Shown here one piece after another: positions 49,179-51,837 of a stretch of 51,837 bases of DNA. The notes under the pieces are model-generated. The model was given only the letters and a program-made list of their open reading frames with translations, had not been told where the DNA came from and ran no database searches. The DNA is from JBFLYZ01 sp040756415. Lineage in GTDB: Bacteria > Bacteroidota > Bacteroidia > JADZBD01. Position 1 is the first letter of the stretch, and each line of letters opens with the position of its first letter. The DNA lies in assembly GCA_040756415.1 (NCBI GenBank), contig JBFLYZ010000023.1, positions 1 through 51,837 on the forward strand, in the 5' to 3' direction. The translations under genes were made by a program, and so were the position numbers.

Positions 49179-50177
49179 TTATGATAGTTTATCGCAGAGC
49201 AGGCGCATTTCGATCACAGGCGATATCTTTTCGTACAGGATGCGGTAAACGGCTTCGGTGATCGGCATGTTCACCTGGTATTGCTTATTGATCTCCGTCA
49301 CGCACTTTACGCCATAATACCCTTCCGCCACCATGTTCATTTCCATCTGCGCGCTTTTTACAGAGTATCCTTTGCCGATCATGCTGCCGAAGGTGCGGTT
49401 GCGGCTGAACTGCGAATAGGCGGTCACCAGCAGGTCGCCCAGGTAGGCCGAGTCCTTGATATCGCGCGTAATGGGATGCACCGCATCCACAAAGCGCTTG
49501 ATCTCGCCAATGCCGTTGGAGATCAGCACGGCCAGGAAATTATCGCCATAGCCCAGGCCGTGGCAGATGCCCGCGGCTATGGCCATCACGTTCTTCAGCA
49601 CAGCCGAGTATTCCGTGCCGTAAATATCATCGCTGACGGTGGTCTTGATGTAGCGGCATTGCAATTGCCCGGCCAGTTGCCGCGCGTTATCGGTGCTTTG
49701 CGAGGCAACGGTCAGATAGGAAAGTTTTTCCATGGCCACCTCCTCGGCATGACAGGGGCCGGTGATGACTCCGATATTATGGATGGGAACACCGTAAACC
49801 TGGTTGAAGAACTCGGCAATGATCAGGTTATGCTCGGGAACGATGCCTTTAATGGCGGAGAATATCTTTTTGTCCTTCAGGTCTTTTTCCGCAAGGGTAC
49901 CCAGCGTTTCTTTCAGGAAGGCCGAAGGCACGGCCATGATGAGCACATCGGCCCCCGTAACGATGGCGCGAAGATCGGACCCGATACTCAGCTTTTTGAT
50001 GTCAAATTCGACCGAAGAGAGATAACTGGGATTATGATGGTATTTCTGAATATACGCGACCGTATCGGGATTGCGCAGCCACCAGCCTACCTGATCGGCA
50101 TTATTGCATAACATCTTCACCAGGGCGGTTGCCCAGCTTCCTCCGCCTATTACCGCCACCTGGTCCTGCTTAGCCAT
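49179..50177 (-). CDS. gpsA: Glycerol-3-phosphate dehydrogenase [NAD(P)+]
   Basis: A 332-residue enzyme that makes sn-glycerol 3-phosphate from dihydroxyacetone phosphate for phospholipid synthesis. The N-terminal nucleotide motif is GGGSWATALVKML, followed by VLIMAVPSAFLKETL. The catalytic Lys is in SAVLKNVMAIAAGICHGLGYGDNFLA, and the C-terminal helical domain follows. It overlaps the end of lspA by eight bases, so translation is coupled, and it is followed by the SGNH hydrolase gene. Confidence 0.96.
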   Translation of the reverse strand: MAKQDQVAVIGGGSWATALVKMLCNNADQVGWWLRNPDTVAYIQKYHHNPSYLSSVEFDIKKLSIGSDLRAIVTGADVLIMAVPSAFLKETLGTLAEKDLKDKKIFSAIKGIVPEHNLIIAEFFNQVYGVPIHNIGVITGPCHAEEVAMEKLSYLTVASQSTDNARQLAGQLQCRYIKTTVSDDIYGTEYSAVLKNVMAIAAGICHGLGYGDNFLAVLISNGIGEIKRFVDAVHPITRDIKDSAYLGDLLVTAYSQFSRNRTFGSMIGKGYSVKSAQMEMNMVAEGYYGVKCVTEINKQYQVNMPITEAVYRILYEKISPVIEMRLLCDKLS

Positions 50178-50901
50178 TCAGGGGAGGTATGTTGTTGGAT
50201 TCGGATGTTTCCGGGTTGGGAACAACACCGCTTTTTTGCTGCGTATCGGTCTGCAGTGACCCATCATTCGGAGCAGGCTGTATGGTCGCGGGCTCTTCGT
50301 TTTTGGGAAAATACCTGCGCTGGAAAATAATGATCAGCAGCACACCCGCGGTAATGGAGCTGTCGGCCAGGTTGAACACGGGGCTGAAGAAAGTAAAAGG
50401 CTCTCCTCCCCATATGGGAAACCAGGAAGGAAAGGTGCCGTCAATAATGGGGAAATAGAACATATCCACTACCCTGCCGTGCAGGAACCCGGCATAGCCT
50501 CCTTCAGGAGGAAAGAGCCTGGCTACCTCCCACACCGTGCTTTCTGAAAAGATCATTCCGTAAAAGCAGGAGTCGATGATGTTGCCGAGCGCCCCCGCAA
50601 ATACCAGGGCGATGGCCGAGATCAGTCCTTTGTGCGCGTTCTTTTTAACCAGGTCGTACAGGTACCAGCCGATGGCGATGACCGCGATGATGCGGAATAT
50701 GCTCAGGAACAGCTTCCCATAATCCCCCTCGAACTCCATGCCGAAGGCCATGCCATTATTCTCCGTAAAATGCAGGTAAGCCCACTCGCTGTCACCGAAC
50801 ATAGGCACCTGTTCCTGGTAAGTGAAATGCGTTTTAATGTAGAATTTGATCGCCTGGTCGGCAAGGATCACCAGCAGAATTATCAGCAGGGCTCTTTTCA
50901 C
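50170..50901 (-). CDS. lspA: Lipoprotein signal peptidase (signal peptidase II)
   Basis: A 243-residue inner-membrane aspartyl protease that removes signal peptides from lipoproteins. Four membrane helices are present, and the catalytic Asp residues lie in GNIIDSCFYG and FNLADSSITAG; FTENNGMAFGM is also conserved. Between helices 3 and 4 there is an enlarged periplasmic loop (about residues 130-165), and the C-terminus carries a polar tail of about 40 residues. I chose GTG 50901 (VKRALLIILLV, the usual family start). ATG 50940 would add 13 residues and lies in the loop of an inverted repeat. Several lipoproteins in this window would be its substrates. Confidence 0.94.
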   Translation of the reverse strand: MKRALLIILLVILADQAIKFYIKTHFTYQEQVPMFGDSEWAYLHFTENNGMAFGMEFEGDYGKLFLSIFRIIAVIAIGWYLYDLVKKNAHKGLISAIALVFAGALGNIIDSCFYGMIFSESTVWEVARLFPPEGGYAGFLHGRVVDMFYFPIIDGTFPSWFPIWGGEPFTFFSPVFNLADSSITAGVLLIIIFQRRYFPKNEEPATIQPAPNDGSLQTDTQQKSGVVPNPETSESNNIPPLNG

Positions 50902-50922
50902 AACAATATTATTTACATAAAT

Positions 50923-50954
50923 AGGGTTTATGATTCGCATGAACCATAAACCCT
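50923..50954 (-). repeat. 10-bp inverted repeat between the dksA-like gene and lspA
   Basis: AGGGTTTATG (50923-50932) and CATAAACCCT (50945-50954) are perfect reverse complements with a 12-base loop. There is no T-run on the minus strand, so it is a weak terminator candidate. It could be an operator or a processing or attenuation hairpin between the two genes. Confidence 0.55.
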
Positions 50955-50976
50955 AATCTGATCCTGTTCTTTGCTA

Positions 50977-51834
50977 TTAATAGCTCTGTTCCAGCTTGGC
51001 ATCGATATCCAGCGTAGCGTGAGGCACGCTGCGCAGGCGCTCCTTCGATATGAGCCTGCCCGTGGCGCGGCAAATACCGTACGATTTGTTCTCGATGCGG
51101 ATAAGCGCGTTCTTCAGGTTCTGGATGAATTTTTCCTGGCGTGAAGCGAGCTGGGCGGTCTCTTCCTTCGAGAGCACATCCGATCCGTCTTCCAGCAGCT
51201 TGAATGTGGGCGAGGTATCGTCCGTGCCATGATCGTCTTTATGCGTAAGGGTGGCCTTCAGCAGGTCGTAGTCACGCTGCGCCTCTTCCAGCTTCCTGAG
51301 GATGATCTCCTTGAACTCGGCCAGCTCATCGTCAGAATAACGCGTACGGTTGTCCTTGCCGATATACGGCTTGGGCTGGTTAAGGTTGGCCTTCTTGATC
51401 TGGGGCTTATAGATCACCTCCATTGCCATCTCGTCCGGTGCGCGGTCATCATCATCATCGAGCACTGACGATTCTTTCTTTACGGGTTTTGCGGGTTTGA
51501 TCTCATTCTTCGCCTGGGGCACTACCGGCTTGGCCACGGCCTGCACCGGTTTTTTGATCTCCGCCCTGGGCGCCTCTTTCTTTACCGGCTTCGCCTCTGC
51601 TTTCTTCACGGGTTTTGCCTTGGCCGTTGTTTTCTTCTTCATCACTGTTTGCTTTTTCACGTTCGTTTTCTTTATGGCTTTCTTCTGCGTCTTTTTGACG
51701 GCTTTTTTCTTCGCGGGCTTTTTAACGGCTTTTTTAGCCGCAGGCTTTTTCTTCGCCTTGGGCTTGCTGGCAGCTTTCTTCGTTTTTTTAGCGGATTTCT
51801 TTACCGCCTTGGCTTTTTTGTTTTTTTTGGCCAT
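50977..51834 (-). CDS. DksA/TraR-family protein with long lysine/alanine-rich N-terminus
   Basis: A 285-residue two-part protein. Residues 1-120 are Lys/Ala/Pro-rich with repeated AKK, KPAKK and KKAVKK motifs, like eukaryotic histone H1 tails. Residues about 165-285 are a DksA/TraR domain: a long helical hairpin (YSDDELAEFKEIILRKLEEA) and the C-terminal YGICRATGRLISKERLRSVPHATLDID. Only one of the four zinc cysteines remains, so the zinc finger is degenerate, as in many Bacteroidota homologues. DksA binds the RNA polymerase secondary channel; the tail suggests additional nucleic-acid binding. The ATG is three bases from the window edge, so upstream context is unseen. lspA follows 75 bases downstream. 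Confidence 0.88.
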   Translation of the reverse strand: MAKKNKKAKAVKKSAKKTKKAASKPKAKKKPAAKKAVKKPAKKKAVKKTQKKAIKKTNVKKQTVMKKKTTAKAKPVKKAEAKPVKKEAPRAEIKKPVQAVAKPVVPQAKNEIKPAKPVKKESSVLDDDDDRAPDEMAMEVIYKPQIKKANLNQPKPYIGKDNRTRYSDDELAEFKEIILRKLEEAQRDYDLLKATLTHKDDHGTDDTSPTFKLLEDGSDVLSKEETAQLASRQEKFIQNLKNALIRIENKSYGICRATGRLISKERLRSVPHATLDIDAKLEQSY

Positions 51835-51837
51835 GGT

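Overview
The window reads as chromosomal DNA of a Bacteroidota bacterium of moderate GC content. The evidence is two PorP/SprF outer-membrane proteins, a large repeat protein with a type B (gliding-motility type) C-terminal sorting domain, small secreted proteins with type A-like sorting tails, a short primary sigma factor starting MRQLKI, the Bacteroidota -7 promoter element TAnnTTTG ahead of many genes, and few Shine-Dalgarno sequences. Placement below phylum is not secure. I see no phage, transposase or CRISPR array.

Layout. 0.1-7.4 kb is a signalling island: a LytTR regulator, a 1423-residue hybrid histidine kinase (7TM, five PAS, HisKA, HATPase, REC, HPt), three tandem receiver domains each ending in one C-terminal membrane helix, and a soluble CheY-like receiver. 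The primary sigma factor follows (7.5-8.4 kb). 8.5-10.9 kb holds an AT-richer SWIM zinc-finger gene, tRNA-Ala(GGC), and tRNA-Met(CAT) with a tandem array of 103-bp units attached to its 3' end. 10.9-19.4 kb is mostly ordinary genes: HAD hydrolase, methylmalonyl-CoA epimerase, solute-binding lipoprotein, membrane J-domain protein, TypA and dipeptide epimerase. A 21-residue lysine-rich micro-gene with its own terminator follows.

20.3-25.6 kb is a three-gene SMC operon of the MukFEB/MksFEB/JetABC type with overlapping genes and no JetD/MksG nuclease gene. 25.6-31.0 kb has a GH16 enzyme, a secreted cupin, a 38-codon ORF, an aldehyde dehydrogenase and a two-component pair. 31-43 kb mixes two TMTC-like multi-TM/TPR proteins, a long amidophosphoribosyltransferase, the repeat adhesin plus its PorP/SprF partner, and 3-hydroxyanthranilate catabolism genes (dioxygenase, ACMSD; the 27-kb dehydrogenase may supply the next step). 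43.5-46.0 kb is an ECF sigma / membrane protein / PorP unit. 46.1-51.8 kb carries a small secreted protein, uvrC, an SGNH hydrolase, gpsA, lspA and a DksA-like protein with a histone-like lysine tail.

The points most worth a second look are the tail-anchored receiver triplet, the tRNA-Met-linked repeat array, the nuclease-less SMC operon, and the recurring 4-5 nt spacing between the -7 box and the start codon, which predicts leaderless mRNAs. Functions are inferred from sequence motifs read by eye; no database search was possible.
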